NCBI RefSeq assembly: GCF_002797435.1
Contig: NZ_PGEN01000001.1
Location: forward strand, 4,214,501-4,278,500
Length of the DNA stretch: 64,000 nucleotides
Direction of reading: 5' to 3'
Source: Sphingomonas koreensis
GTDB taxonomy: Bacteria > Pseudomonadota > Alphaproteobacteria > Sphingomonadales > Sphingomonadaceae
Of this stretch, positions 47,201-54,314 are shown piece after piece. How positions within the stretch are numbered: position 1 is the stretch's first letter; every line of letters starts with the position of its first letter. Made by a program: the position numbers and the translations under genes. Below the pieces are notes generated by a model. The model had not been told where the DNA came from and made no database searches. It saw only the letters and a list, made by a program, of their open reading frames with translations.

Positions 47201-50200
47201 CCAGACGACGGGCAGTGCGGCGCTTTGGGTGTCCGACAGCAGCTCGCAGGTCACCCTGACCGGGGCGAGCAACTCGACCGGCCTCGGCACGATGTTCGTC
47301 TTCAACAACGCCGACGGAATCTATTCCGTCACCGGCAACGTCAGCCAAACTGGCGGCATGGGCGTCGTCGTTGATGCGTCGAGTAGCGGCACGATCACCT
47401 TCTCGGGTGCGAGCAAGGTGTTCAACTCGGGCGCCAGCCCTGCAGTCGGCATGGCCGGCACCGGTACGCTGTCCTTCACCGGCGGCGGGCTCGATATCGA
47501 CTCGACCAGCGGCACCGCTTTCCGCGGGACCGGCGGAACGATCATCGTCACCGGCGCGAACAACCGGATCGATACGACCACCGGCCAGATCCTCAACCTG
47601 AGCGGGGTGACCGCAGGCACCGGCGGCATCAACTTCGCGTCGCTGACCGCGACCGGAACCGTCACCGACAACGCCATTCTGCTGAGCAATCTCACCGGCG
47701 ACGCCTTCAGCGGCGGCACGGTCAATATCGGCGGCACCAGCGGCGCAGCCAATGATGGCATCAAGGTGAGCACGGGTACCGCGGCGATCAACTTCGGCGC
47801 GACCACGATCGGGGCGGCTGGCAGCAACGCGATCGAATTGCTCAACAGCGGCTCGGCAGTGACGTTCGGCACGATGAATCTGTCTGGCGGCGGCGGCTCC
47901 ACGGTTGTCATCGACGGCTCGACCGGCCCGGTCACACTGGGGCTCGGCACCATCACTGCCACCGGAGCGGCCAATCACGCGGTTTCGGTTACCGGCGGCA
48001 CTGGCAACATTACGGTCGGCTCGGCGCTCAGCGGCACCAACATGGTGCGCATCTCCGATCATGAAACCGGCACCGTCACCTTCAGCGGAAACATGGCGTC
48101 GACGGTCAGCGGCATCCTGGTTGTTGGTGTCAACTCCGGCCTGGTCACCTTCACCGGCAACACCCTCGCGCTGAACGCCACCGGCGCCGGCGTCTTGCTG
48201 TCTGGCAACGCCGGCGGCACGATCGACTTCAACCCTGCAGCGGGCGGCAGCGGTCTCGACATCGTCAGCTCCGGTGCGGGCTTTGACGCCGCTAGCGGCG
48301 GTACGATCATCGTGCGCGGCGCAGGCAACTCGATCAGCACCACCGGTACCGGCATGGCGCTCAATCTGCAGAACGTCACGATCGGCGCTAACGGCTTTGA
48401 ATTCAACAGCGTCAGTGCCAATGGCGCGGCGATCGGGATGATGATCCACAATGTGGGCACCACCGGCCCGGCGCTCAGCCTTGGCACGGTGAACCTCCAG
48501 GGGATCACCTCGCGCGGCATCGACATCTCCGGCAACAACCCGGTTGGCCTAACGATCACCGATCTCGACATCGCGCTGAACAGCAACAGCGCGGTCGCGC
48601 TCGATCTCAACGGAGCGACGCTTTCGGCCCCGATCATCATCGGCGACTTCGATGTCACCAACGCGGGCGCCGCAGGTACCAGCATCGCCGTCGATCTGCA
48701 GGGCACGCTTGGCGGCGCCAGCATCCTGCTGGGTGGCCAGTCGGGTGCCTCGAGCTCGATCGCGGGTGTGGGCACCGGCATCGCTCTGAATGCAACGACC
48801 AACGCGCTGCTCACTTATGGCGACGGCGAGTCGGTCAGCGACATCGCCTCGACGATCTCCGCGAGCACTGCGATCGACGCGACCAACGCACCGCTTGCCG
48901 GAACCTACGACTTCCGCGACGTCGCATTCGCGGGCAGCCCCGGTGCGGGCTTCGGCGTCAACAAGATCTGGTTCGTCGACGCGGACGGCGCCACCGGCGG
49001 CGGCAACGGCAGCGGCTCCGACGGCAACAATCCGATGACGATCGCGGCCGCGGCGGCGGTCGCCGGCGTTCAGGACATCATCGTCCTGGTCAACAACGGC
49101 CAGTTGATCAGCACTGGCGCTTCGTCGCTCGCGCTCGCTACCGGTGCGCAGGTGCGTGGCTTCGGCAACGGCGCGGGTGGCGGGGCGGGCAGCGGCAGCG
49201 CGCCGATCGCGCTCACCATCACCGTGCCTTCGACGATCCTCCTTTCGGGCGGCTCGACGATCAACATTGCCGATCCCACCGGGCTGGGCGCAGCGACGCT
49301 CACTTCCTCGGTCGGCGCGCCGAGCGTGGTCACACTGGCGGCCAGCGGCAACCGTCTCTCGGGCTTCATCCTCGACGGCGTCGGTGGCGTCGCGCGCGGT
49401 ATCTTCGACGGCGGTGCCGGCACGGCAAACGCCCAGCTGGACCGTCTGACGATCCGCAATTTCGTCGGTGTCGGCGGTGTCGTACTTGCTGGCCTGAACA
49501 GCTCGGCGATCGACAATGTCGCCTTCTCGGGCAACGCGCTTGACGTGTTGATCAACGGCGGCAGCGGGGCCACGTTCAGCAACATCAGCAGCACCGGGGC
49601 GAGCAACGCGCTGAGCTTTGGCGGAGTCGCCGGGCTGACACTCACCAATATCAGCGTCACCGGCGCTTTTGGCTTCGGCCTGCAGTTCACCGGTACGACC
49701 GGCACGGTCACCGCGACCAATGTCGATATCACCAATACCAGCGGCGCGGCGATTTCCGTCTCTGGCGGCACTGCCACTTACAATTTCGACGCGACCAGTT
49801 CGATCGCTCAGGGAAATAATGCCAGCGCGCTCAGCGTCACCGGCGGCCATAGCGGCACGCTCACCTATGCCGGAACGATCGGCGCTACCAACGGCACCGG
49901 CCTGCAGTTCGACAATGCCGACGGCACCTACAACTTCACCGGCACGACCACGCTGAACGGCGGCGATGCCGGGATCGACATCCTCAACGGCTCGGGCGGC
50001 AGCTTCACCTTCGGGACCGGCACGTCGATCACCAGCCCGACGGGCGCCGCATTCAACGTTGCGGGCAGCACCGCGGCCGTCACCTATAGCGGCAACATCA
50101 CCCAGGCGAGCAACGCCGCGCTGGTGAACGTCCTCAACCATTCGGGCGGCACGATCACCTTCCAGACCGGCACGCTGGTCGCCAGCAACGGCACCGGCCT

Positions 50201-53200
50201 GCAGTTCGACAATGCCGACGGCATCTACAACTTCAACGGCACTTCGACGCTGAACGGCGGCGATGCCGGGATCGACATCCTCAACGGCTCGGGCGGCAGC
50301 TTCACCTTCGGGACCGGCACGTCGATCACCAGCCCGACGGGCGCCGCATTCAATGTTGCGGGCAGCACCGCGGCCGTCACCTATAGCGGCAGCATCACCC
50401 AGGCGAGCAACGCCGCGCTGGTGAACGTCCTCAACCATTCGGGCGGCACGATCACCTTCCAGACCGGCACGCTGGTCGCCAGCAACGGCACCGGCCTGCA
50501 GTTCAACAATGCCGACGGCATCTACAACTTCAACGGTACTTCGACGCTGAACGGCGGCGATGCCGGCATCGATATCGTCAACGGCTCGGTTGGCACCTTC
50601 GGCTTCGGCGCGAGCACCGCGATCACCCATGCCGCTGCAGGCGATGCCTTCGTGCTGACCGACAGCAATGCCGATGTGACCTATTCGGGCAGCATCAACG
50701 ACAGCAACGGCTATGCCATCCGCATCGACAACCACGATGCCGGCGCGATCACCTTCCAGACCGGAAATATCGGCGCGAATGGTGCCGGCGCGCTCGGCCT
50801 CAGCGTGATCAACAGCAATGGCGGTGCCGTCAGCTTCAACGGCGCCATCGCTTTGAACACCGGCGCGAACACGGCGATCACGCTGGACAGCAATGCCGGC
50901 GGTACCGTTTCGTTCAGCGCGGCCGGCGACGGCCTCGACATCGTCACGACCTCGGGCACCGGCCTGCTGATCTCGGGCGGCGGCACGGTCAACGTCCTTG
51001 GCGCAAACAACAGCATCACCAGCACCAGCGGCACGCTGCTGAACGTCTCCAACGCCACGGCTGGCGCCACGGCGCTCAACCTGAACTTCGGGGCGGCGAG
51101 CAACACGTCGGGCGCCAACGGCATCCTGATCAGCCGCACCGCGGGCACGCTCGCCGGTTCGGTGAACATCGCAGGCGGTGCGATCACCGCCACCAACCGC
51201 GGCGTGGATCTCGACGGCGATGCGCTGACCTTTACCTATGGCGGCAGCATCACGACCAGCGGCGCCGCCGCGCGCTCGGTCGAAGTGACCAACCGCACAG
51301 CCAACATCGCCACCTTCTCGGGCAACATCACCGACAATGCGCTGGGCATCAACATCGCCAACAACACCGGCGGCACCGTCAGCTTCACCGGTCCGTCGAT
51401 CGCCCTGTCGACGGTGGCCGATGCCACCGCGCTGACCCTTGCCAACAACACCGGCAGCTCGATTCTGTTCGGGATGGCGGGCGGAGGCAATGGCCTCGAC
51501 ATCCTGGCCAGCGGCACCGGCACGGGCATCAGCTTTACCGGCGGCGGCCTGCTGGCCATCGGGGGCAGCGGCAACACCGTCCAGACCGCGAATGGACAGA
51601 TCCTCAACCTTGCCAATGGCAATGTCAGCGTCGCCGGACTGACCTTCGATTCGCTGACCAGCACCGGAACGGTTGCGGCCACCGCGATCAACGTCAGCAA
51701 CGTCGACGGGGGCACGCTCAATGGCGGCACCGTCTCGATCGCCGGCACCAGCGGCGCGGGTTCGGACGGCATCTTCTACGGCTTCGGATCGACCACCAAT
51801 ATGAACTTCGGTTCGACGACGATCACCGGTACGGCGGACGAAGGCATCGAGATCAACGGTGCCGGCAACGGCACTTTCACTGCCAGCAGTGTCACGATCA
51901 ACGATACCGGCGGCAACGGCGTCGAGATCAGCAGCGCGACTAACTCGGTCACGCTGTCGGGCGGCGCGATCGGCGCCATCAACGATCCGAACGGTTTCGG
52001 CGTGTATGTGCTGGGCGGCTCGGGTGCGGTCAACATCGCCTCCTCGGTCACCAAGACCACCGGCGTCAATGTCGTGTTGGTCGACAACCACGAGATCGGC
52101 ACCGTCAACTTCTCGGGCAACATCAGTGCCACGGGCGGGTTCAACAACGGCATCGTCGTCCAGAACGTCAACAGCGGCACCGTCCAGTTCGGCGGCACGG
52201 TCCTGCTGAGCACTGGCGCGAACACCGCGGTGAGTCTGCTCAACAACACCGGCGGCACGATCAGCTTCCCGAATGGCGGGCTGAATATCACCACCGCCAG
52301 CGGCACCGGCTTCAACGCCACCGGCGGCGGCACAGTCGATGTGCAGGGGACCAACAGCACCATCACCAGCGGCACCGGCACCGCGCTCAACATCGTCAAC
52401 ACCAATATCGGGTCGAACGGCGTCAACTTCCGCAGCATCTCGTCGAACGGTGCCGCGAGCGGAATCATCCTCAACAACACCGGTTCGGCGGGGGGCCTGC
52501 GCGTCCTCGGTACCGGTGCGGCGGGTTCGGGCGGCACGATCCAGAATTCGACCGGCGACGGCATCAGCCTGACCGGCACCGAGAATGTCCGCCTCAACTA
52601 TATGAACGTCACCAACAATCTGGGCGACGGCATCGGCGGATCGAACATCAACGGCTTCGTGATCGACAATCTTCTGATCTCGGGCAACGGCACCGACAGC
52701 GGCACCGATGAATCGGGCATCAATATCGCTGGGCTCACCGGCAGCGCCTCGGGCGGTTTGCGCCCGACCGGCATCTTCAACTCGACGATCCAGAACAACT
52801 ATGAGTTCGAGGTGCAGATCACCAATTCGGGCGGCACGCTGACGAACTTCCAGATCGTGAATTCCACGATCTCCTATACCGGCAGCAACAGCGCCAGTGC
52901 GCACGGCAACCTGGTCAATTTCCTGGGCACCGGCACCTCGACCATGGGGCTCACGGTCACCGGCAGCACCTTCACGGGCAACTGGAACCCGTCGAGCCCG
53001 CCGGTGCTGACCACGGGCAGCGGCCTGTTCGTCGACAGCTCGGGCACGAGCATGACGGCGAACGTCAGCACGTCGAATTTCTACAACAACAACAACGGCA
53101 TCAACATGTCGACCGGCCCGGGGTCGACGACGCTGACCTACAGCATCATCGGCAACACCATCACCGGCTCGCGCTCGACGGCGATCAACGATTTCCACAA

Positions 53201-53807
53201 CGGCAATTCACCGTTCTCGCGCACCGTCAACGGCACGATCCAGAACAACATCATCGGCATCAACGGCGTTGCGCTGTCGGGCTCCCAGTTCGGCAACGGC
53301 ATCAGCGTCTCGAACGAAGGTGCGGTCAACGCCAACTATCTGATCAGCGGGAACACCATCCAGCAGATCGGCCAGGCTGGCGTAAGCGGCTCGTCGGCGA
53401 TCGCGGTCAATGTCGGACTGGTGGGCCAGGCGACGGGCGGCGGCACGACCAACCTCACGATCCTGAACAACACGATCCGCGATATCCTCAACAGCCGCGG
53501 CATCATCGTGAACAACAACCAGAATACCGGTACGCTTCCGACGGTCCGTCTCAGCCTGATGAGCAACCAGTTCCTCGGCACGATCGCCGGTCAGGCCGGC
53601 AACGGCCAGTATATCCGGCTCAGCGCCAGCGGGGGTGGGCAGTTCTTCCTCACACAGCTGGCAGCGACGGGCAGCGCGATCGCCAACGAGGTCGATGATG
53701 CCAATGGCTTCAACGACGCGAGCAAGATCAGCATCGGGGCGGGCGGACCGATCACCTATGGCTCGGCCGCGCCGACCCTGCCGCCGTCGGTGGTGCCGCT
53801 CCCCTGA
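35268..53807 (+). CDS. giant inverse-autotransporter-like adhesin with parallel beta-helix passenger (about 6179 aa)
   Basis: The start is the GTG at 35268, with GGGGGAG 8 nt upstream; a TTG 6 bp earlier is too close to it. Residues 1-29 are a signal peptide (MKKLHRGR, hydrophobic core, AGAQA). Residues 40-275 show alternating strands such as LFVSGRIGYDEHFDRNG, FAIGVNAGVDFY and FDVRLNYRLP, as in the intimin/invasin (inverse autotransporter) barrel. LDRQMGDRIRRDYV, near residue 285, matches the linker after that barrel. The rest is a Gly/Ala/Thr/Asn-rich parallel beta-helix of short G-x-N-I/V-type turns. It carries five or six copies of a larger module beginning FVxxGATGxGT and containing YIVLLNNP. 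No C-terminal barrel, LysM or Ig-like domains are seen; the end is PPSVVPLP. The probable role is surface attachment or cell-cell contact. Confidence 0.88.
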   Translation: MKKLHRGRLLLSTCLTGIALASAAGAQAQDTDPNWQPRAEVDARASDGSSQVSFELFAPVAQNDSSLLFVSGRIGYDEHFDRNGSVTIGGRGKIGDDFAIGVNAGVDFYKSNLSKRDQTAVSFGLEGFTSVFDVRLNYRLPVTNRYTIGYLDPNASPVGALLVENNRLIERKSGWRLEDVPLGGANAEIGATIPVGRKLSVRASAAGFDYRDDAASKAYRGVRGALELGVEDPLGTGGRFTIGAELQNDNRWGTQARGTVRLSIPFGGRGRDRGAGTSGLDRQMGDRIRRDYVTPSGTRYTDLTSNSFAIDARTGNEFGGIYYVNGGAAAAGAGTSSSPTTLADAVTRAGANGVVVAMGNAGNITTGGVTLATNQYLVGGASSVSVRHSNGTVSAFSFGSSNGTVVGSNAGGAAVTLGQGSVVRDLTVRGAGAGILANGVGGFSLDRVTIENTGGAGLTLTNTTGTVVVDGITIRGGAGAGLLVNGGSGLVVRNSTIGGGAGAIDINDAGGNLTASLSNLTLTATGGTVLDIDGSGAGTVQIAGLSGIFIAGGYGETGGFAARNVTFDSSTATGIQAVNAGSMQVGSTTARVNGAGVSLTEVDGALSFASLNIANNAGTGLTVNNTKTGTFTLTSTTGTVDTIAGTALNLDPLLINLNFAAVSSTGAAGAGIILDNVQGAGTGGSALNIGTLTIANSGQQGLLITGGSTGLVTIGGGTITNSGGASVQIGEAGVAGSGGTIGLNLGATITDSGPGPLVSLFNTGGAIRFTGAVSGTGPIAIDGTAAGSSIVFAGNVAINGATGPALSINNVAGTVGFTGTVTITNPTGSGILIGNSAAGSTVAFTGATSITGAGAPALSLNNLAGATAFTGALSIINPAGTAIVIGAVPGGVTFGDVDITGLGAATGLDLTGTSGNVTFATLDITGTGAAGSTGIDLTNAANAGVVTIVNPSVIQGVDIGANLTNAHITGSFRYGDGNAADGLESRITANTVIVVAGMNATQGTYDFADVQLDGNTNNITGGSFTTYYVLAGATGTGTALDPGSIAGAAASGAQYIVLLNNPNGGQDVIDTGGLAGGGLSLTAGQSLVSFLNTDFFAVTGATVPANLIVSNLGPTGIVNTFAGSGAAILTSSLGGSTVNLANDTRIDGVIINNDAFGIGVVGSGVSNVIVRNSTISGTGGAISITDGGAATSVTLANLNLSASGGTVLNLNGTGAGTVNVSGTGINIAATGTGQGLAINDVTVGTLDVASVTTGTAAGANGAVYLNQVAGGAVNVGSVTVGGASAGSGITVANSAAAVNIGAASVANTAGAGVAIQNNSGAVTIGPVSVANSGGAGLAVSGNTGAVTLGAVTISNSASHGVSLLNNAGALTLGAVTVANSTGDGVHLAGNGATSLGQLTLANIGGTGLFAQNVSGNLNVAGATITGATGGGVRVQGASASSAISIGALSVNGSGGTGIVLEDIDGTATFTGATTIAGSNGIRFGAGSSGTISFGDVDITGLGAGMTGVDARNASGTINVATLDISGISTAGTRGIDMTGASFAGNITVAESSTITGVGTGIDLTNAAITGSFRYGDGSNTDADGAASTINAITPITVTGINEAVGSYNFADVVLNGDTTGLVTNPVRLFFVEQGRTGAGTKTDPGSLAAALASNATVIVLLNNPTGGNDTLDVAGLGTFALDANQRLIGFLNGDSQTVGGGTPVNMLLYGLTPSVVTNPYAGSGAGLLTHTGGGITVTLANGASIDGIRIGGTGIGVSGVGVSNVSIANSIIAGGNGAILLRDGGAAASATLTNLSLSGTGGTVLDLLGTNGGSLTLRGSGISIAATGNARGLVMDRVTLGANLGFGAVATQTASGSGVALNNIGGSGGLSFTSINVGGTGAGAGVSLGGNSVAIDLGAVTVANAAGDGVEVLANTGNVTLGTFAISGAGGTGLRIEGMQGAFTALGGSITGGATGLSLTDIDGSAAFTGGVTITGPGGTGIRLGGGSAGTINFGDVDITALGGNSTGLDARNASGNVTFGTLDITGISTAGTRGIDLTGATFGGNLTIAGSSTITGVGIGVDLTNAAITGSFRYGDGSNTDANGAASTINATVPLVVTGLNSAVGTYNFADVNLVGDTSALATSSTVYWVLAGASGAGTRSNPGSLSGAAASGADIIILLNNPVGGNDTLDANDATYGTGGTFTLLTGQQLRGFLSSDMIALPGGAPANVVLYNVATGSVSNPFTGSGAPTLTTTAGGGANTVVVANNTVIDGVVIANGGSGAGVYGSGASNVTIYRSNISGTSRAIDFRDGGLNASLALGVLNLWSSNNSIALSVQTTGGGSTTITELSNILIQGGHGGMGGAYFNGVTFDADLATAGYQRVDSTLQVGTGGTRLNGAGVAFNGASGDLRFVSLGVFNQGSSGLAMTGSALNLASMSGTIDTLNGTTLALAGARTDLVLDSVVHVGSGSGILVNGLTGIGTGGRALQIGALNVSTTAGSGIAVSGNVNGTMSFGAGSSITGTLGSAISIASGTGTLDFTYNGSVSQANNAALLSVAGHNGTITFGAGSILSATNGTGLQFDNADGTYLFNGTTTLNGGDAGIDILNGSGGSFTFANASITSPTGTAINIADGAASLSYTGSVTQANNAALLSVLNHSGGTVAFQSGTLSATNGTGLQFDNADGTYAFNGTTTLNGGDAGIDILNGSGGSFTFANASITSPTGIAISIADSTASLSYTGSVTQANNAALLSVLNHSGGTVAFQSGTLSATNGTGLQFDNADGTYAFNGTTTLNGGDAGIDILNGSGGSFTFGTNATITDPSGPAFNIHNSIANVTYLGTLNQSIAAALALNVSAHSVGTLDFSGATLNVTGGLGLTFNDADGVYSFGNAALSGGAGIAITNGSAGTFTFGSGTSVTNAAGAAISIGNSTAGVTYSGVISQSTPGVAAVDVSAHSTGALNFTGATIAATGGTGLTFNNADGSYGFGAVALSGGARLALLGGSAGAFTFGDVDITGLLANTTAVDLTGATGNVTFATLDIAAASAIGTRGIDMTGSTTAANVIVSGSSNMSGLGIGVDLTNAAITGNFRYGDGLNTDANGAASNINAVTPLVIAGLNGGTGNYNFADVNLNGDTTNLSVSAYFVLEGATGSGTRSDPGSLAGAEAANATYIVLLNNPLGGNDILDATAGAGGSFDLDGGQILYSFRDTDSFTVGGGAPANIILYNVQTGVISNPFAGSGAPTLTASGANATLTLGGNNILDGVIIANSGTGAGILGNGVGGTLTIRNSTISGGAAGALRIYDNAANVVLGLSNLTLAANGGNILHLDGTGAGTFTLTQLANLTVNHSTETGGFLFSDVTFDSDTLTAGLQAVNAGALTLGTTGARITGDGLSLTNVTGTLNFSDLNIANNGGTGLIVANSKVNNFTLGTTGGAIDTTNGTAINLDPLSINMVLNSVSATGGAYGILLDQVLGNFTVTGAVNVSGVTGAGISVRDNTALGVLFQGAVAINNTAGAGVLLTNNAGATVDFTGGLGIVTTTGTGFASTGGGTISVTGSGNTITTGNAAGFILSGITVAADGVTFDQITAAPTMGTAVGAVSVNLAGSLNIGGLNLDAANDAVVFSNLTGTGGVNLTGTLDIDSGVGFSFSGALGTINIANSAGSSLTIDGAQQAIRFLNVTGGTVNVASSAGSAAINGSVNSAIDLSGDTGGTLNYGGTINAAQGSVLNAANSLANVTLSGAITSTTAGTAFNFANADGNYTISGNVGHTGGAGVAIDAASAGGITFSGASKTFNTGNNAAITTAGTGTLSFSGGGLGISTITGTGFATSGGGTVLVDGAGNAITTLSATALSLNNVALASGGVTFQSINAATSVAAAVIADTVTLNGALSIGGLTVFGGGTAARFSNLTGGAGVNLTGTIDIDGSSGFEFSGTLGTINIADAAGSTLTINSATPAILFNGVTSGNVNIGMGGGSAAISADSSAIRVTGGTGGLLSYGGTITQTTGSAALWVSDSSSQVTLTGASNSTGLGTMFVFNNADGIYSVTGNVSQTGGMGVVVDASSSGTITFSGASKVFNSGASPAVGMAGTGTLSFTGGGLDIDSTSGTAFRGTGGTIIVTGANNRIDTTTGQILNLSGVTAGTGGINFASLTATGTVTDNAILLSNLTGDAFSGGTVNIGGTSGAANDGIKVSTGTAAINFGATTIGAAGSNAIELLNSGSAVTFGTMNLSGGGGSTVVIDGSTGPVTLGLGTITATGAANHAVSVTGGTGNITVGSALSGTNMVRISDHETGTVTFSGNMASTVSGILVVGVNSGLVTFTGNTLALNATGAGVLLSGNAGGTIDFNPAAGGSGLDIVSSGAGFDAASGGTIIVRGAGNSISTTGTGMALNLQNVTIGANGFEFNSVSANGAAIGMMIHNVGTTGPALSLGTVNLQGITSRGIDISGNNPVGLTITDLDIALNSNSAVALDLNGATLSAPIIIGDFDVTNAGAAGTSIAVDLQGTLGGASILLGGQSGASSSIAGVGTGIALNATTNALLTYGDGESVSDIASTISASTAIDATNAPLAGTYDFRDVAFAGSPGAGFGVNKIWFVDADGATGGGNGSGSDGNNPMTIAAAAAVAGVQDIIVLVNNGQLISTGASSLALATGAQVRGFGNGAGGGAGSGSAPIALTITVPSTILLSGGSTINIADPTGLGAATLTSSVGAPSVVTLAASGNRLSGFILDGVGGVARGIFDGGAGTANAQLDRLTIRNFVGVGGVVLAGLNSSAIDNVAFSGNALDVLINGGSGATFSNISSTGASNALSFGGVAGLTLTNISVTGAFGFGLQFTGTTGTVTATNVDITNTSGAAISVSGGTATYNFDATSSIAQGNNASALSVTGGHSGTLTYAGTIGATNGTGLQFDNADGTYNFTGTTTLNGGDAGIDILNGSGGSFTFGTGTSITSPTGAAFNVAGSTAAVTYSGNITQASNAALVNVLNHSGGTITFQTGTLVASNGTGLQFDNADGIYNFNGTSTLNGGDAGIDILNGSGGSFTFGTGTSITSPTGAAFNVAGSTAAVTYSGSITQASNAALVNVLNHSGGTITFQTGTLVASNGTGLQFNNADGIYNFNGTSTLNGGDAGIDIVNGSVGTFGFGASTAITHAAAGDAFVLTDSNADVTYSGSINDSNGYAIRIDNHDAGAITFQTGNIGANGAGALGLSVINSNGGAVSFNGAIALNTGANTAITLDSNAGGTVSFSAAGDGLDIVTTSGTGLLISGGGTVNVLGANNSITSTSGTLLNVSNATAGATALNLNFGAASNTSGANGILISRTAGTLAGSVNIAGGAITATNRGVDLDGDALTFTYGGSITTSGAAARSVEVTNRTANIATFSGNITDNALGINIANNTGGTVSFTGPSIALSTVADATALTLANNTGSSILFGMAGGGNGLDILASGTGTGISFTGGGLLAIGGSGNTVQTANGQILNLANGNVSVAGLTFDSLTSTGTVAATAINVSNVDGGTLNGGTVSIAGTSGAGSDGIFYGFGSTTNMNFGSTTITGTADEGIEINGAGNGTFTASSVTINDTGGNGVEISSATNSVTLSGGAIGAINDPNGFGVYVLGGSGAVNIASSVTKTTGVNVVLVDNHEIGTVNFSGNISATGGFNNGIVVQNVNSGTVQFGGTVLLSTGANTAVSLLNNTGGTISFPNGGLNITTASGTGFNATGGGTVDVQGTNSTITSGTGTALNIVNTNIGSNGVNFRSISSNGAASGIILNNTGSAGGLRVLGTGAAGSGGTIQNSTGDGISLTGTENVRLNYMNVTNNLGDGIGGSNINGFVIDNLLISGNGTDSGTDESGINIAGLTGSASGGLRPTGIFNSTIQNNYEFEVQITNSGGTLTNFQIVNSTISYTGSNSASAHGNLVNFLGTGTSTMGLTVTGSTFTGNWNPSSPPVLTTGSGLFVDSSGTSMTANVSTSNFYNNNNGINMSTGPGSTTLTYSIIGNTITGSRSTAINDFHNGNSPFSRTVNGTIQNNIIGINGVALSGSQFGNGISVSNEGAVNANYLISGNTIQQIGQAGVSGSSAIAVNVGLVGQATGGGTTNLTILNNTIRDILNSRGIIVNNNQNTGTLPTVRLSLMSNQFLGTIAGQAGNGQYIRLSASGGGQFFLTQLAATGSAIANEVDDANGFNDASKISIGAGGPITYGSAAPTLPPSVVPLP
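42921..43640 (+). repeat. near-identical 294-bp tandem repeats inside the giant adhesin gene
   Basis: Two full 294-bp (98-residue) units start at 43053 and 43347, with a partial unit before them and a diverging unit from 43641. Each begins FANASITSPTG and contains QANNAALLSVLNHSGG and GTGLQFDNADGTY. The two full copies differ at only a few bases, which points to recent duplication. The reading frame is preserved because the unit is a multiple of 3. Confidence 0.85.
49875..50603 (+). repeat. near-identical 297-bp tandem repeats inside the giant adhesin gene
   Basis: Two full 297-bp (99-residue) units start at 50010 and 50307, preceded by a partial unit and followed by a diverged one. Each contains FGTGTSITSPTG, NAALVNVLNHSGG and LQFDNADG or LQFNNADG. 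They are nearly identical to each other and clearly related to the 43-kb repeats 7 kb upstream, so the same module was amplified in two places. Confidence 0.85.
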
Positions 53808-53817
53808 TCGGGCATTC

Positions 53818-53843
53818 CCCGGCGCGTGCGTTCACGCGCCGGG
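53818..53843. terminator. GC-rich hairpin between convergent genes
   Basis: A perfect 11-bp stem (CCCGGCGCGTG with CACGCGCCGGG) and a 4-nt loop lie 11 bp after the giant adhesin stop and 50 bp after the stop of the convergent GlcG/HbpS-like gene. There is no T-tract on either strand (only TT follows). It may pause or end transcription from both sides but is not a classical intrinsic terminator. Confidence 0.55.
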
Positions 53844-53892
53844 TTGCCGGCTGAATGTGGTTGCAACTGCCGCCGCGTGGAGGCGCCCGGCC

Positions 53893-54300
53893 TTAGCCTG
53901 GCCCCAGCGCACCGGCACCCGCCAGTGCAACCTCTCCGTCCTGCGGGCCCCTCGCGCCGGACACTCCGATCGCGCCGACCAGCGCGTCGCCGGCGATCAG
54001 CGGCAGCCCGCCCTCGAGCAGGGTCGCGCCGGGGAGCGACAGCAGCGCCGTCCTGCCGCCGGCAACGGCTTCCTCCAGGGCACGCGTCGGCGCACGGAAG
54101 AGAAACGCCGTGCGCCCTTTCTCCAGTGCGGCGGAGACCGACCCCGCCGGCGCGCCGTCCAGGCGCTCGAACGCCAGCAGATGCCCGCCCGCGTCCAGGA
54201 CGCAGATCGATACCAGCCAGCCTTCCGCGCGCGCTTTGGCGCAGGCCGCGGCAATGATCGCCTGGGCATCTTCGAGCGTCACGCTGAGTTGGCTGCGCAT
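53893..54300 (-). CDS. GlcG/HbpS-family protein (heme-binding-like)
   Basis: The 135-residue protein has the GlcG/HbpS fold signature: an N-terminal helix (LEDAQAIIAAACAKARAEGW), VCVLDAGGHLLAFERLDGA-type strands and the C-terminal GGLPLIAGDALVGAIGVSG. Relatives bind heme or cobalamin-like ligands or serve as small sensors; the ligand here is unknown. ATG 54300 has AAGGA at good spacing and lies 14 bp after the S8 peptidase stop. It is the last gene of the eight-gene operon. No signal peptide is seen. Confidence 0.8.
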   Translation of the reverse strand: MRSQLSVTLEDAQAIIAAACAKARAEGWLVSICVLDAGGHLLAFERLDGAPAGSVSAALEKGRTAFLFRAPTRALEEAVAGGRTALLSLPGATLLEGGLPLIAGDALVGAIGVSGARGPQDGEVALAGAGALGPG

Positions 54301-54314
54301 GATGCGTCCTTTCG

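Noticed and set aside
42921..50603. Regular repeats that could be mistaken for a CRISPR array
   Set aside because: Units are about 295 bp, lie in frame within a coding sequence and have no unique spacers.
35298..53198. Very long open frames on the minus strand opposite the giant adhesin (35298-40457, 40797-46502, 48549-53198)
   Set aside because: They are antisense to a clear secreted repeat protein, have Asp/Arg/Ala-rich composition without domains, and arise because the sense codons rarely produce stop codons in that frame in high-GC repeats.
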